Source: Collinsella sp. (GTDB lineage: Bacteria > Actinomycetota > Coriobacteriia > Coriobacteriales > Coriobacteriaceae). From it: 12,583 nucleotides of DNA. The stretch lies in contig JAUMPM010000022.1 in NCBI GenBank assembly GCA_031294825.1, forward strand, positions 1 through 12,583. The letters run 5' to 3'. Shown piece by piece: positions 6,712 to 12,583 of this stretch; within the stretch, counting starts at the first letter, position 1; each line of letters opens with the position of its first letter. Both the position numbers and the translations under genes were made by a program. The notes beneath the pieces were generated by a model that saw nothing but the letters and a program-made list of their open reading frames with translations, was not told where the DNA came from and searched no databases.

Positions 6712-6902
6712 ACCGCGTCACCTCTCTTTTAAACGGGACATTCAAGATAGCACCTCAATACCCGCCACCACAGCTCCTTCACGTTCGCCGGCCCTTCGGT
6801 CTAACGGATGGCGCGGCGGGGAAAAATCAACTCGTCAAACGATTTAGCATTCGCAATTCCGGCTGCATCGCGCCGGCCGTCATCACATAGAATCGAGCTT
6901 CC
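6712..6902. other. Divergent intergenic region
   Basis: This 191-bp gap separates the small minus-strand membrane gene from the plus-strand TIM-barrel gene. It holds the small gene's Shine-Dalgarno, a short hairpin (CCGGC 6859-6863 with GCCGG 6872-6876) and a TAGAAT hexamer at 6888-6893 close to the next ATG. I saw no RNA gene or recognisable riboswitch in it. Confidence 0.5.
6888..6893 (+). promoter_or_regulatory. Candidate -10 element close to the start of the TIM-barrel gene
   Basis: TAGAAT fits TANNNT and is followed by only 9 nt before the ATG at 6903, with no Shine-Dalgarno in between. This spacing is what a leaderless mRNA would show. No clear -35 is seen. Confidence 0.3.
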
Positions 6903-7994
6903 ATGGATACCCTCAACGATCTAAATGAGCGCGTCGACGCCTTCGTCGGCACCAGCTCCTTCGACACGCCTGCCGCGGCAAACGACCAAGCCCCCATCGA
7001 TGTGCCCGCCGAGGTTCACGAGGACATCGTCGCCTCGGTCGATTTCTCCGAGGTCGAGCTCGCAGACGAGTTCACCGAGCCCCAGGTAGCCGTGACCCCC
7101 AACGGACTGCTTCCCATGGAGCCGCTGCCCATCGACGGGCGCCTGCGCAAGGCGGCTCTTCGCATGCCTGACGAGATTGAGGAGGCCAGCGGCTTCACGC
7201 TCTTCGGCCGTCGTATCAAATCGCTCATCTACACCACCGACGTCGCGGTCATCCGCAACTCCAACGCCGATGCCGTCTTTGCCGTTTACCCCTTCACGCC
7301 GCAGCCCGCCATTACGCAGGCGCTGCTGACCGTCGCCGAGTGCCCGGTCTTCGTAGGCGTGGGCGGTGGCACCACCACCGGCAAGCGCTCCGTTCAGATG
7401 GCAGCCGTCTCCGAGATGCAGGGCGCGGCGGGCTGTGTGGTCAACTCCCCCGCCACCGCCGAGATGGTCGAGCACATCACCAACATCGCCGACATCCCCG
7501 TCATCGCTACGGTCGTTCGCTGCGACGACGATGCCCACGCCAAGGTGCGCGCTGGAGCCAAGATTCTCAACATCGCCGCCGGCAAGAACACGCCCCAGGT
7601 CCTACGCGAGCTGCGCAAGCACTATCCCAACCTGCCGCTCATCGCGCCGGGCGGCAAGACGCCCGAGAGCATCCGTGAAACCATCGCCGCCGGCGCCAAC
7701 GCCATCATCTGGACGCCGCCTTCGGCCCAGCAGCTACAGACCGACATGATGCAGCGTTATCGCAAGATGAAGGAAGACGCCACACCTGTCATCTCGCACG
7801 ACGATGTGCCCATTATCGACCAGGTCTCCGCCGCCGAGGTCAGCCAGGTCGAGAACATGAATCCCGACGTGCCGATTCCCGACGAAGTCATCGAGCGCGT
7901 CGCTTCGATCCACGAGCGCGTCGAGGAGCATCGCGCCAACCGCGGCCTCAAGCCGTCACTGCACGGCTTCTTCTTCCGCGGAAAGAAACGCTAA
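6903..7994 (+). CDS. Conserved protein with predicted TIM-barrel (aldolase-like) core, function unknown
   Basis: A 363-aa protein I cannot name. Residues 1-75 are acidic and low in complexity, probably disordered. Residues about 100-280 look like alternating beta/alpha units: PVFVGVGGGTTTGKRSVQMA (148-167), a GAAGCVVNSP strand (174-183), IPVIATVV (198-205), GAKILNIAAGK (218-228), LPLIAPGGKTPESIRETIAAGANAII (244-269). The last two strands resemble the phosphate-binding end of KDPG-aldolase-like and related TIM barrels. The C-terminal 80 residues are again acidic, then end in a basic SLHGFFFRGKKR. The ATG at 6903 lacks a Shine-Dalgarno and a leaderless start is possible; Met72 is an alternative start just before the folded part. 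The gene stands alone between a divergent small gene and its own terminator. Enzyme activity is inferred from fold only. Confidence 0.66.
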   Translation: MDTLNDLNERVDAFVGTSSFDTPAAANDQAPIDVPAEVHEDIVASVDFSEVELADEFTEPQVAVTPNGLLPMEPLPIDGRLRKAALRMPDEIEEASGFTLFGRRIKSLIYTTDVAVIRNSNADAVFAVYPFTPQPAITQALLTVAECPVFVGVGGGTTTGKRSVQMAAVSEMQGAAGCVVNSPATAEMVEHITNIADIPVIATVVRCDDDAHAKVRAGAKILNIAAGKNTPQVLRELRKHYPNLPLIAPGGKTPESIRETIAAGANAIIWTPPSAQQLQTDMMQRYRKMKEDATPVISHDDVPIIDQVSAAEVSQVENMNPDVPIPDEVIERVASIHERVEEHRANRGLKPSLHGFFFRGKKR

Positions 7995-8006
7995 CCCCAA
8001 CAGCAA

Positions 8007-8045
8007 GGCCCGCCCCACAAACGTGAGGCGGGCCGTTTTCGTTTG
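8007..8045 (+). terminator. Rho-independent terminator after the TIM-barrel gene
   Basis: GGCCCGCC (8007-8014) pairs perfectly with GGCGGGCC (8027-8034) around a 12-nt loop and is followed by a T-rich tract (GTTTTCGTTT). It starts 12 nt after the stop at 7994. It also lies downstream of the convergent DegV gene. Confidence 0.88.
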
Positions 8046-8075
8046 AGCAATCATGCAGCGATGTGATGGGGCAAA

Positions 8076-8966
8076 CTAATCCACGCGCTTGTCGCCCATA
8101 AAGAAGAGCGCCACCGTACCAGGTCCGGTATGCGAGCCAATCAGAGTACCGATGTTATTGATCTCAATCTTGCCTTTAAGCTGCGGAATCTGTTCCTCGA
8201 TCAGCGCCGCAACTGCCTCGGCATCCTCGCGGCACGCCGAGTGCGACATGACGCACTTACCCGAATAATCCGCACCGTCCTGCACGTGTGCCATCATGGT
8301 CTTAGCCATCTCGGAAATCGCGCGCTTCTTAGTGCGAATCTTCTCATGTGGCGACAGCCCACCTTCGCAATCGACCGTCATAAGCGGGCAAATCTTAAGC
8401 GCCGTGCCGATGATCGCGCTCGCAGCCGAAATGCGACCGCCGCGCAGGTAGCTCGACAGATCGGTCGAGAAGAACCAGTGGTGCAGGTTGAGCTTGTGCT
8501 CCTCGATCCAGGCAGCCGTCTCGTCGAGTGAAGCCCCGCTATCGCGCACGTCGGCGGCACATTCCGCCAGCAGGCCAAAGCCCGAAGACGCCGCCAGCGA
8601 ATCGATGACGCGCACCTTGCCGCCCTGGGGATAGCGATCCGCAAGCATCTGTGCCGCAACGCAGGCCGATCCATACGTGCCCGAAATACCCGACGACAAC
8701 GCCAGGTGCAGCACGTCTTTACCCTCGGCAACAAGCGGCTCCCAAAACTCCTCGTACTCACCCACGCTCACCTGAGACGTCTTGGGCATGGCGCCTGCGG
8801 CAATCTGGGCAAAAAACTCGTCCGGCGTAATCGACTGATACAGATCGTCCGTATAGACAACATCGTCGATCTCGTAATGAAAACACACGACAGGGATATT
8901 GCGCGATTCAAAGAACTCCCGAGTTCGATCGGCGGCGGATTCACAGGTCAGGACAAAATCACTCAT
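8076..8966 (-). CDS. DegV family protein (FakB-type fatty-acid-binding protein)
   Basis: DegV/FakB proteins bind one fatty acid in the cytoplasm and present it to the kinase FakA, which makes acyl-phosphate for phospholipid synthesis. The 296-aa length is typical. Family motifs are present in order: KTSQVS (62-67), SSGISGTYGSA (91-101), VIDSLAASSG (120-129), YLRGGRIS (173-180) and SHTGPGTVALFF (278-289), which together form the carboxylate and acyl pocket. The ATG at 8966 is chosen over 8984 because AAGGAG (8978-8973) lies 6 nt upstream of it. An extended -10 sits at 8995-9003. No fakA-like gene is in the window, so the partner must be elsewhere. The gene is monocistronic here and divergent from fbp. 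Fatty-acid chain preference cannot be told from sequence. Confidence 0.93.
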   Translation of the reverse strand: MSDFVLTCESAADRTREFFESRNIPVVCFHYEIDDVVYTDDLYQSITPDEFFAQIAAGAMPKTSQVSVGEYEEFWEPLVAEGKDVLHLALSSGISGTYGSACVAAQMLADRYPQGGKVRVIDSLAASSGFGLLAECAADVRDSGASLDETAAWIEEHKLNLHHWFFSTDLSSYLRGGRISAASAIIGTALKICPLMTVDCEGGLSPHEKIRTKKRAISEMAKTMMAHVQDGADYSGKCVMSHSACREDAEAVAALIEEQIPQLKGKIEINNIGTLIGSHTGPGTVALFFMGDKRVD

Positions 8967-8994
8967 ATGAGGCTCCTTACTCATTGCTGCGCAA

Positions 8995-9005
8995 ATTATC
9001 GCACA
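8995..9005 (-). promoter_or_regulatory. Candidate extended -10 promoter for the DegV gene
   Basis: Minus-strand TGTGCGATAAT gives an extended -10 (TGCGATAAT) 28 nt upstream of the ATG, implying a leader of about 20 nt. The same 11-mer precedes the MetRS-like gene. No good -35 hexamer was found at 17 nt. Confidence 0.5.
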
Positions 9006-9229
9006 GTGAGCCTACATACGGTACATATGTCCACTATTTACCAAATCGAACCAAAAATAGCGAACATCTTTACCACCATCGTTTCCACCGACCCCACGCA
9101 TAAATATCTGAGAAAACACCCTCTATCGTCTCCACCCAACCGACATATCTACCTTCACTAAATCGATTTACCAAACCGTTCAGCCGACAATTCAGCCGCT
9201 GGCGCAAAATCGAAACAAAAGCGGCGCAT

Positions 9230-9259
9230 ACTGATAAACGTTTGACGCTGTTTATCAGT
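9230..9259. promoter_or_regulatory. Operator-like array of three half-sites upstream of fbp
   Basis: ACTGATAAAC (9230-9239) and GTTTATCAGT (9250-9259) form a perfect 10-bp inverted repeat. Between them lies GTTTGACGCT (9240-9249), a diverged copy of the right arm, so three half-sites sit 10 bp apart. The central AAACGTTT is itself palindromic, as in many LacI-type operators. As RNA the arms could also fold into a hairpin followed by TTTT. The array ends 27 nt before the fbp start. Confidence 0.55.
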
Positions 9260-9274
9260 TTTACCAGCCCCATC

Positions 9275-9282
9275 GGAAGGTG
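9275..9282 (+). promoter_or_regulatory. Shine-Dalgarno deciding the fbp start
   Basis: GGAAGGTG ends 4 nt before the ATG at 9287 (GGAAGG core spacing 6). It supports 9287 over the upstream in-frame ATG at 9242, which lies inside the inverted-repeat array. Confidence 0.7.
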
Positions 9283-9286
9283 TTTC

Positions 9287-11203
9287 ATGGTCGCATTCGA
9301 TCGCAACCCGCAAGACTTCAAGTATCTGCGCCTGCTTTCGAGACAGTTCCCCACCGAACAATCCGCGTTTACCGAGATTATCAATCTCTCGGCCATCCTC
9401 AACCTGCCCAAAGGCACCGAGCATTTTATGAGCGACGTGCATGGCGAGTACGAAGCCTTTATGCACATCCTCAACAACTGCTCGGGCGTCGTGCGCGAAC
9501 ATGTCGACGAGATCTTTGGCGACACGCTCTCCTTTGACGAGAAGGGCGAGCTGTGCACGCTCATCTACTACCCGCGCGAGAAGATCGAGCTAGTCCGCAG
9601 CCGGCGCGAGGACTCGCCCACCTGGTACAAGACGATGCTTGACCAGCTCATCATGGTCGCCCGCTCGCTTTCGAGCCGCTATACGCGCTCCAAGGTGCGT
9701 AAGGCCATCCCACGCGATTACGCCTACATCATCGACGAGCTGCTGCACACGCATCCGGACGAGAACAACTATCGCGTGCGTTATCACGAGCGCATCGTGG
9801 AGTCCATTCTGGAGACCGCCAGCGCCGACGACTTTATCGAGTCGCTCGCCTCGCTCATCAAGCGCCTGGCCGTCGACCACCTGCACCTGGTGGGCGACAT
9901 CTTCGACCGCGGCGGCGGCGCGGCCAAGATTATGGACCGTCTGCTCACCTACCATTCACTCGACATCCAGTGGGGCAACCACGACCTGCTGTGGATGGGC
10001 GCTGCGGCCGGTGAGCCCGCCTGCATCGCCACGGTGCTGCGCAACAACCTACGCTACGACAACTACGAGATCCTGGAGAACGACTACGGCATCTCGCTGC
10101 GTGAGCTTGTCGCCTTTGCCGATGCCACCTACACCGCCGGTGAGTCCATCACCCCGCTGATCAAGGCCATCAACGTCCTGCTCTTTAAGCTCGAGGGCCA
10201 GATTATCCAGCGCCACCCCGAGTTCGATATGACCGACCGCCTGTTACTCGACAAGATCGATCACGACACCGGCACGGTCACGCTCGCCGACGGCAGCGTG
10301 TGGCCGCTCACGACCAACGACTTCCTCACCGTCGACCCGGCGGACCCCTATACGCTCACGCCCCAGGAGCAGCACATCATCGACAAGCTCGTGTCCGAGT
10401 TTGTCACCGCCGATCACCTGCATCGCCATATCGATTTCCTCTATTCCCACGGCTCGATGTACAAGGTCACCAACGGCAACCTGCTGTTCCATGGCTGCGT
10501 GCCGCTCAACGAAGACGGCACCTTTAGCAGCATGAACTGCTTGGGCACCTGGCACGCTGGCCGCGATTATCTCGATTTTTGCGACCACATCGCCCGCCGC
10601 GCCTGGCGCGTGGGCGACCGCGACGCCCTCGACTGGATGTGGTACCTGTGGATTGGCTTTAACTCGCCCGCCAGTGGACGCCTGGTGCGTACCTTTGAGC
10701 GCGCCTATATCGCCGATAAGAGCACCTGGGTCGAGCCGATGGATCCGTACTTTACGCTTACCAAGTCGCCCTCGGTCTGCGATGACATCATGCGCGAGTT
10801 TGGCGTCGCGCCCATGGCATGTTCACCGACCGGTCACATCATCAACGGCCATACGCCCGTCAAGACGACCAAAGGCGAGCAGCCTATCCGAGCCGAGGGC
10901 AAGCTGCTGGTCATCGATGGTGGCTTCTGCCGCGCTTACCATCCCAAGACGGGTATCGCCGGCTATACGCTCATCTCGAGCTCGCGCGGCTGCCGCCTCA
11001 AGTCGCACCGGGCCTTTACGACGGTTGCCGAGGCACTCACGCGCAACGTGGACATCGAAAGCGAGACCAATCGTTTTGACCAAGCAGACCGTCGCCGCAT
11101 GGTGAGCGACACCGATACTGGCGCCAAGATCCGCAGCCAAATCCAGGACCTGCGTCAACTGCTCGATGCATATAGAAACGGTGCTATCGAGGAGCGCGCC
11201 TAG
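9287..11203 (+). CDS. fbp: Fructose-1,6-bisphosphatase, class III
   Basis: Class III Fbp, the Bacillus/Firmicutes type, dephosphorylates fructose 1,6-bisphosphate to fructose 6-phosphate in gluconeogenesis. The 638-aa length is close to the family's usual 640-670. It is a calcineurin-like metallophosphatase with an insertion. Metal motifs are MSDVHGEYEAF (48-58), LVGDIFDRGG (201-210), WGNHDLLWMG (229-238) and INGHTPVK (519-526). Other family-typical stretches are FPTEQSAFTEIINLSAI near the N-terminus, FLYSHGSMYKVTNGNLLFHGCVP (about 384-406) and GFCRAYHPKTGIAGYTL. The start at 9287 is set by the Shine-Dalgarno. An operator-like array lies just upstream, suggesting control by carbon status (inference). 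The gtrA gene begins 79 nt after the stop. Confidence 0.97.
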   Translation: MVAFDRNPQDFKYLRLLSRQFPTEQSAFTEIINLSAILNLPKGTEHFMSDVHGEYEAFMHILNNCSGVVREHVDEIFGDTLSFDEKGELCTLIYYPREKIELVRSRREDSPTWYKTMLDQLIMVARSLSSRYTRSKVRKAIPRDYAYIIDELLHTHPDENNYRVRYHERIVESILETASADDFIESLASLIKRLAVDHLHLVGDIFDRGGGAAKIMDRLLTYHSLDIQWGNHDLLWMGAAAGEPACIATVLRNNLRYDNYEILENDYGISLRELVAFADATYTAGESITPLIKAINVLLFKLEGQIIQRHPEFDMTDRLLLDKIDHDTGTVTLADGSVWPLTTNDFLTVDPADPYTLTPQEQHIIDKLVSEFVTADHLHRHIDFLYSHGSMYKVTNGNLLFHGCVPLNEDGTFSSMNCLGTWHAGRDYLDFCDHIARRAWRVGDRDALDWMWYLWIGFNSPASGRLVRTFERAYIADKSTWVEPMDPYFTLTKSPSVCDDIMREFGVAPMACSPTGHIINGHTPVKTTKGEQPIRAEGKLLVIDGGFCRAYHPKTGIAGYTLISSSRGCRLKSHRAFTTVAEALTRNVDIESETNRFDQADRRRMVSDTDTGAKIRSQIQDLRQLLDAYRNGAIEERA

Positions 11204-11209
11204 CACCAC

Positions 11210-11265
11210 CCGCGGGGATTGGCTAAACTGTGCCAAGTTTGTCATCCCCGCGGCGCTTCGGCGCC
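11210..11265 (+). promoter_or_regulatory. Structured leader upstream of the first gtrA gene
   Basis: CCGCGGGGAT (11210-11219) pairs perfectly with ATCCCCGCGG (11244-11253). A small stem TTGGC/GCCAA (11219-11223, 11232-11236) nests in the loop, with the shared T at 11219 able to join only one stem. It is followed by GGCGC-TTCG-GCGCC (11252-11265), a UUCG tetraloop hairpin sharing two bases with the first stem. No T run follows, so it is not a standard terminator. It may protect the fbp 3' end or control gtrA. Confidence 0.55.
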
Positions 11266-11282
11266 AGCTTAAGGCAGGTACC

Positions 11283-11678
11283 ATGCAAAAGCTCCTTGCG
11301 CAGATCATGAAATTTGGTGTCGTCGGTGTCATTGCCACGGTTATCGACTTTGGCATTATGAATCTGCTCCACTACGGTCTGGGCCTCAACATCCTAATCG
11401 CCAACACCAGCGGCTTTATCATCTCACTCATCTTTAACTACCTCGCAAGCATGAAGTACGTGTTTGCGCACAAGGAAGGCATGAGCCGCCGCCGCGAGTT
11501 CATCATCTTTGTCGTGCTGTCCGTAATCGGCTTGGCACTCAACGACGGTATCGTGCTGACACTCAACGCCGGCCTGGGACTCGAGGCCAATATCGCCAAG
11601 ATCTGCGCCACCGCGCTTGTCATGGTCTACAACTTTGTGACCCGAAAGATCTTCCTGGAGGGCGACGAGACCAAGTAA
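11283..11678 (+). CDS. GtrA family membrane protein (first of a tandem pair)
   Basis: GtrA proteins are small four-span membrane proteins thought to help move lipid-linked sugars across the membrane or otherwise serve cell-surface glycan modification. This one has 131 aa with hydrophobic spans at about 9-30, 33-53, 72-95 and 102-120. Family hallmarks are KFGVVGVIATVIDFGIMNLL (10-29), NYLASMKYVF (52-61) and VYNFVTRKIFL (115-125). The ATG at 11283 is used because the GtrA pattern starts there; the longer frame overlaps the end of fbp and encodes no membrane sequence. The upstream site (AAGG at 11271, 8 nt away) is modest. The gene lies behind a strongly structured leader. No glycosyltransferase gene is adjacent, so the substrate is unknown. 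Confidence 0.88.
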   Translation: MQKLLAQIMKFGVVGVIATVIDFGIMNLLHYGLGLNILIANTSGFIISLIFNYLASMKYVFAHKEGMSRRREFIIFVVLSVIGLALNDGIVLTLNAGLGLEANIAKICATALVMVYNFVTRKIFLEGDETK

Positions 11679-11896
11679 CTCGCAACCTTACAGCCTTACG
11701 ATGCCCACGGACAATGCGCGCTCAGCACAGTATCGCCCGTGGACATCGTTCGTTTACGGGCAAATTTTCAACGTCTGCGGATTAGCTCTTGAAAATTTGG
11801 CGAGTTCGTATAGTTCTTGGCAAAGACCTTACGTTTCCCTTGCAAAAGCTCTAAAGTATCCTCTGCTCGATTCATCAACGCATTGGATGTGATTAC
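11679..11896. other. Intergenic region between the two gtrA genes
   Basis: This 218-bp A/T-rich gap has no supported gene. It holds CCACGG/CCGTGG (11705-11710, 11737-11742) and a perfect 11-bp inverted repeat at 11761-11799. A TATAGT hexamer at 11809-11814 could be a -10 element for the second gtrA. No classic terminator for the first gtrA was found. Confidence 0.5.
11761..11799. repeat. Perfect 11-bp inverted repeat
   Basis: CAAATTTTCAA (11761-11771) and TTGAAAATTTG (11789-11799) are exact complements around a 17-nt loop. No T run follows. It sits about 10 nt before TATAGT and could be an operator or a weak hairpin. Confidence 0.6.
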
Positions 11897-12304
11897 GTGC
11901 GCAAGGCACTGGCACAACCTCATACCAAGCAGTTCCTCAAGTTCGCTGTCGTGGGTCTTATCTCCTTTGGCATCGACTGGGGCATGCTTATTGCGCTCGT
12001 CGAGCTGTTCCACCTCGACTTTTTGATGAGCACGACGGTCTCGTTTACCACGTCCGTCGTGGTTAACTATTGGCTCAGCATGAAGTACGTGTTCGACCAT
12101 CGCGAGGGCATGAGCCGCAAGCGCGAGTTCACGATCTTCACCATCCTGTCGGTGATTGGTCTGGGCCTCAACGACCTGTACATGTTTGTGGGCGTCACGT
12201 TTTTGAGCATCGGCTACCAGGCCATGAAGGCCATCGCAACGTTCCTCGTCACCTGGTACAACTACTTTAGCCGCCGCTTCTTCCTCGAGGGCGCACGGTC
12301 GTAG
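11897..12304 (+). CDS. GtrA family membrane protein (second of a tandem pair)
   Basis: A 135-aa four-span GtrA protein with hydrophobic stretches at about 14-37, 42-59, 80-102 and 107-123. Hallmarks are KFAVVGLISFGIDWGML (15-31), NYWLSMKYVF (57-66) and WYNYFSRRFFLEG (120-132). It is a diverged paralogue of the gene just upstream: both share the loop pattern YVFxHxEGMSRxREFxIF followed by LSVIGLxLND. The start is taken as GTG at 11897, because an in-frame TAA lies at 11852-11854 and no ATG or TTG codon intervenes. The Shine-Dalgarno (GGATGTGA, from 11885) is weak. The predicted function is membrane transfer of a lipid-linked sugar; the substrate is unknown. A strong terminator follows. Confidence 0.88.
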   Translation: MRKALAQPHTKQFLKFAVVGLISFGIDWGMLIALVELFHLDFLMSTTVSFTTSVVVNYWLSMKYVFDHREGMSRKREFTIFTILSVIGLGLNDLYMFVGVTFLSIGYQAMKAIATFLVTWYNYFSRRFFLEGARS

Positions 12305-12330
12305 TCGATTCACTATTTGCTTGAATGTAT

Positions 12331-12364
12331 AACCGGTTGGAATTCCCGTTCCAATCGGTTTTTT
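12331..12364 (+). terminator. Rho-independent terminator after the second gtrA
   Basis: AACCGGTTGGAA (12331-12342) pairs with TTCCAATCGGTT (12349-12360) over 12 positions with one G-T wobble, a 6-nt loop, and a run of six T ending at 12364. It lies 27 nt after the stop codon. Confidence 0.92.
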
Positions 12365-12417
12365 GTTTACCGAGATCTCAGGCGACCCCGTCCAATTCGC
12401 ATGAAAAAAGGCTTATA

Positions 12418-12456
12418 GGACAAAATGTGTGTCCCGATGGAACATCCGTTTCCATC
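12418..12456. repeat. Two adjacent short inverted repeats downstream of the partial minus-strand gene
   Basis: GGACA/TGTCC (12418-12422, 12430-12434) and GATGGAA/TTCCATC (12436-12442, 12450-12456) stand side by side just past the stop of the minus-strand gene. Read on the minus strand they are followed, after a few bases, by a run of six T. They may be that gene's terminator or part of a mobile-element end. Confidence 0.45.
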
Positions 12457-12458
12457 CA

Positions 12459-12583
12459 TTAATCCAGCCAGAACGGGTACGGGTCCCTGTGGTGGAGGTC
12501 CTCCCACACGGCCCTGTCGCCCCACTCCGGCCCTCCGTCCTCGCGCGACGGCGAGGCGGAGTAGACGCTGAACAGGAAGTCGA
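12459..12583 (-). CDS. C-terminal fragment of an unrecognised protein, cut by window edge
   Basis: On the minus strand a frame enters at the window end and runs 40 codons to a TAA at 12461-12459. It ends RDPYPFWLD and contains WGDRAVWEDLHH, rich in Trp, Asp and Arg. 38 of the 40 sense codons end in G or C, which supports real coding and not a chance frame. Arg is often encoded by AGG, unlike the neighbouring genes, which may hint at a different origin. I do not recognise the family and no start is visible. Confidence 0.5.
   Translation of the reverse strand, partial: DFLFSVYSASPSREDGGPEWGDRAVWEDLHHRDPYPFWLD

Larger units (their letters stand above)
8967..9286. other. 320-bp divergent control region between the DegV gene and fbp
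   Basis: No gene is supported here. It contains the DegV Shine-Dalgarno and -10, a repeated TACATA pair (9013-9018, 9022-9027), two copies of ATTTACCAAA (9036-9045, 9166-9175), a GCCGCT/AGCGGC inverted repeat (9195-9200, 9220-9225), and the three-half-site array at 9230-9259. It is more A/T-rich than the flanking genes, as expected for regulatory DNA. Confidence 0.6.

Noticed and set aside
6644..6890. Two short plus-strand frames between the methyltransferase and the TIM-barrel gene
   Set aside because: They overlap the better supported small minus-strand membrane gene and have no ribosome binding site or protein-like pattern.
6731..6902. Possible riboswitch upstream of the TIM-barrel or small membrane gene
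   Set aside because: Only one short hairpin is visible and no known riboswitch core could be recognised.
6921..7538. 205-codon minus-strand frame opposite the TIM-barrel gene
   Set aside because: Gly/Asp-rich antisense shadow with no plausible domain.
11701..11892. 63-codon frame between the gtrA genes
   Set aside because: No ribosome binding site before its ATG and its composition fits intergenic DNA; inverted repeats explain the region better.
1..12583. CRISPR array, tRNA or rRNA genes, complete insertion sequence
   Set aside because: No spaced direct repeats, no tRNA-like cloverleaf or conserved rRNA stretches, and no transposase motif were seen by reading; a tool-based scan could still find a diverged one.

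Overview
The window looks like chromosomal DNA of a high-GC Gram-positive gut actinobacterium, most likely Coriobacteriia and close to Collinsella. Most genes have strongly G/C-biased third codon positions and the protein set fits that group: a class III fructose-bisphosphatase, a DegV protein, QueH, small GtrA proteins, and an S24-like repressor of coriobacterial type. This assignment is inference from gene content and codon use; no search was run.

Layout. (1) 1-1879, + strand: the 3' part of an arginine-deiminase-family gene (its 5' end lies outside the window), followed 2 nt later by an HTH/S24-like regulator. This pair is visibly richer in A/T and in AGA/AGG, ATA and TTA codons than the rest. 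(2) 1940-3092, - strand: a DUF3267-type membrane metalloprotease-like gene and queH, tightly coupled. (3) 3225-6516, + strand: a divergent methionyl-tRNA-synthetase-like protein, then an RsmB/NOP-type RNA m5C methyltransferase, probably one transcript. (4) 6541-6711, - strand: a 56-codon single-span membrane protein that meets the methyltransferase gene tail to tail across a shared inverted repeat. (5) 6903-7994, + strand: an unrecognised protein with a TIM-barrel-like core, ending at a clear intrinsic terminator. (6) 8076-8966, - strand: a DegV/FakB-type fatty-acid-binding protein. (7) 8967-9286: a 320-bp divergent control region with a three-half-site operator-like array. (8) 9287-11203, + strand: class III fructose-1,6-bisphosphatase. 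(9) 11283-12304: two tandem, diverged gtrA genes, each behind a leader with a perfect inverted repeat, closed by a strong terminator. (10) 12459-12583, - strand: the C-terminal end of an unrecognised protein, preceded (on the plus strand) by small inverted repeats.

Functionally this is mostly housekeeping: translation and RNA modification (MetRS-like, methyltransferase, QueH), gluconeogenesis (Fbp), lipid handling (DegV), and membrane/glycan proteins (GtrA pair). I saw no CRISPR array, tRNA, rRNA, complete insertion sequence or obvious defence system. The points most worth checking are the MetRS-like protein whose KMSKS loop has lost its usual lysine, the deiminase and repressor that both carry altered key residues, the operator-like array before fbp, the structured leader of the first gtrA, and the short membrane gene at 6541-6711.
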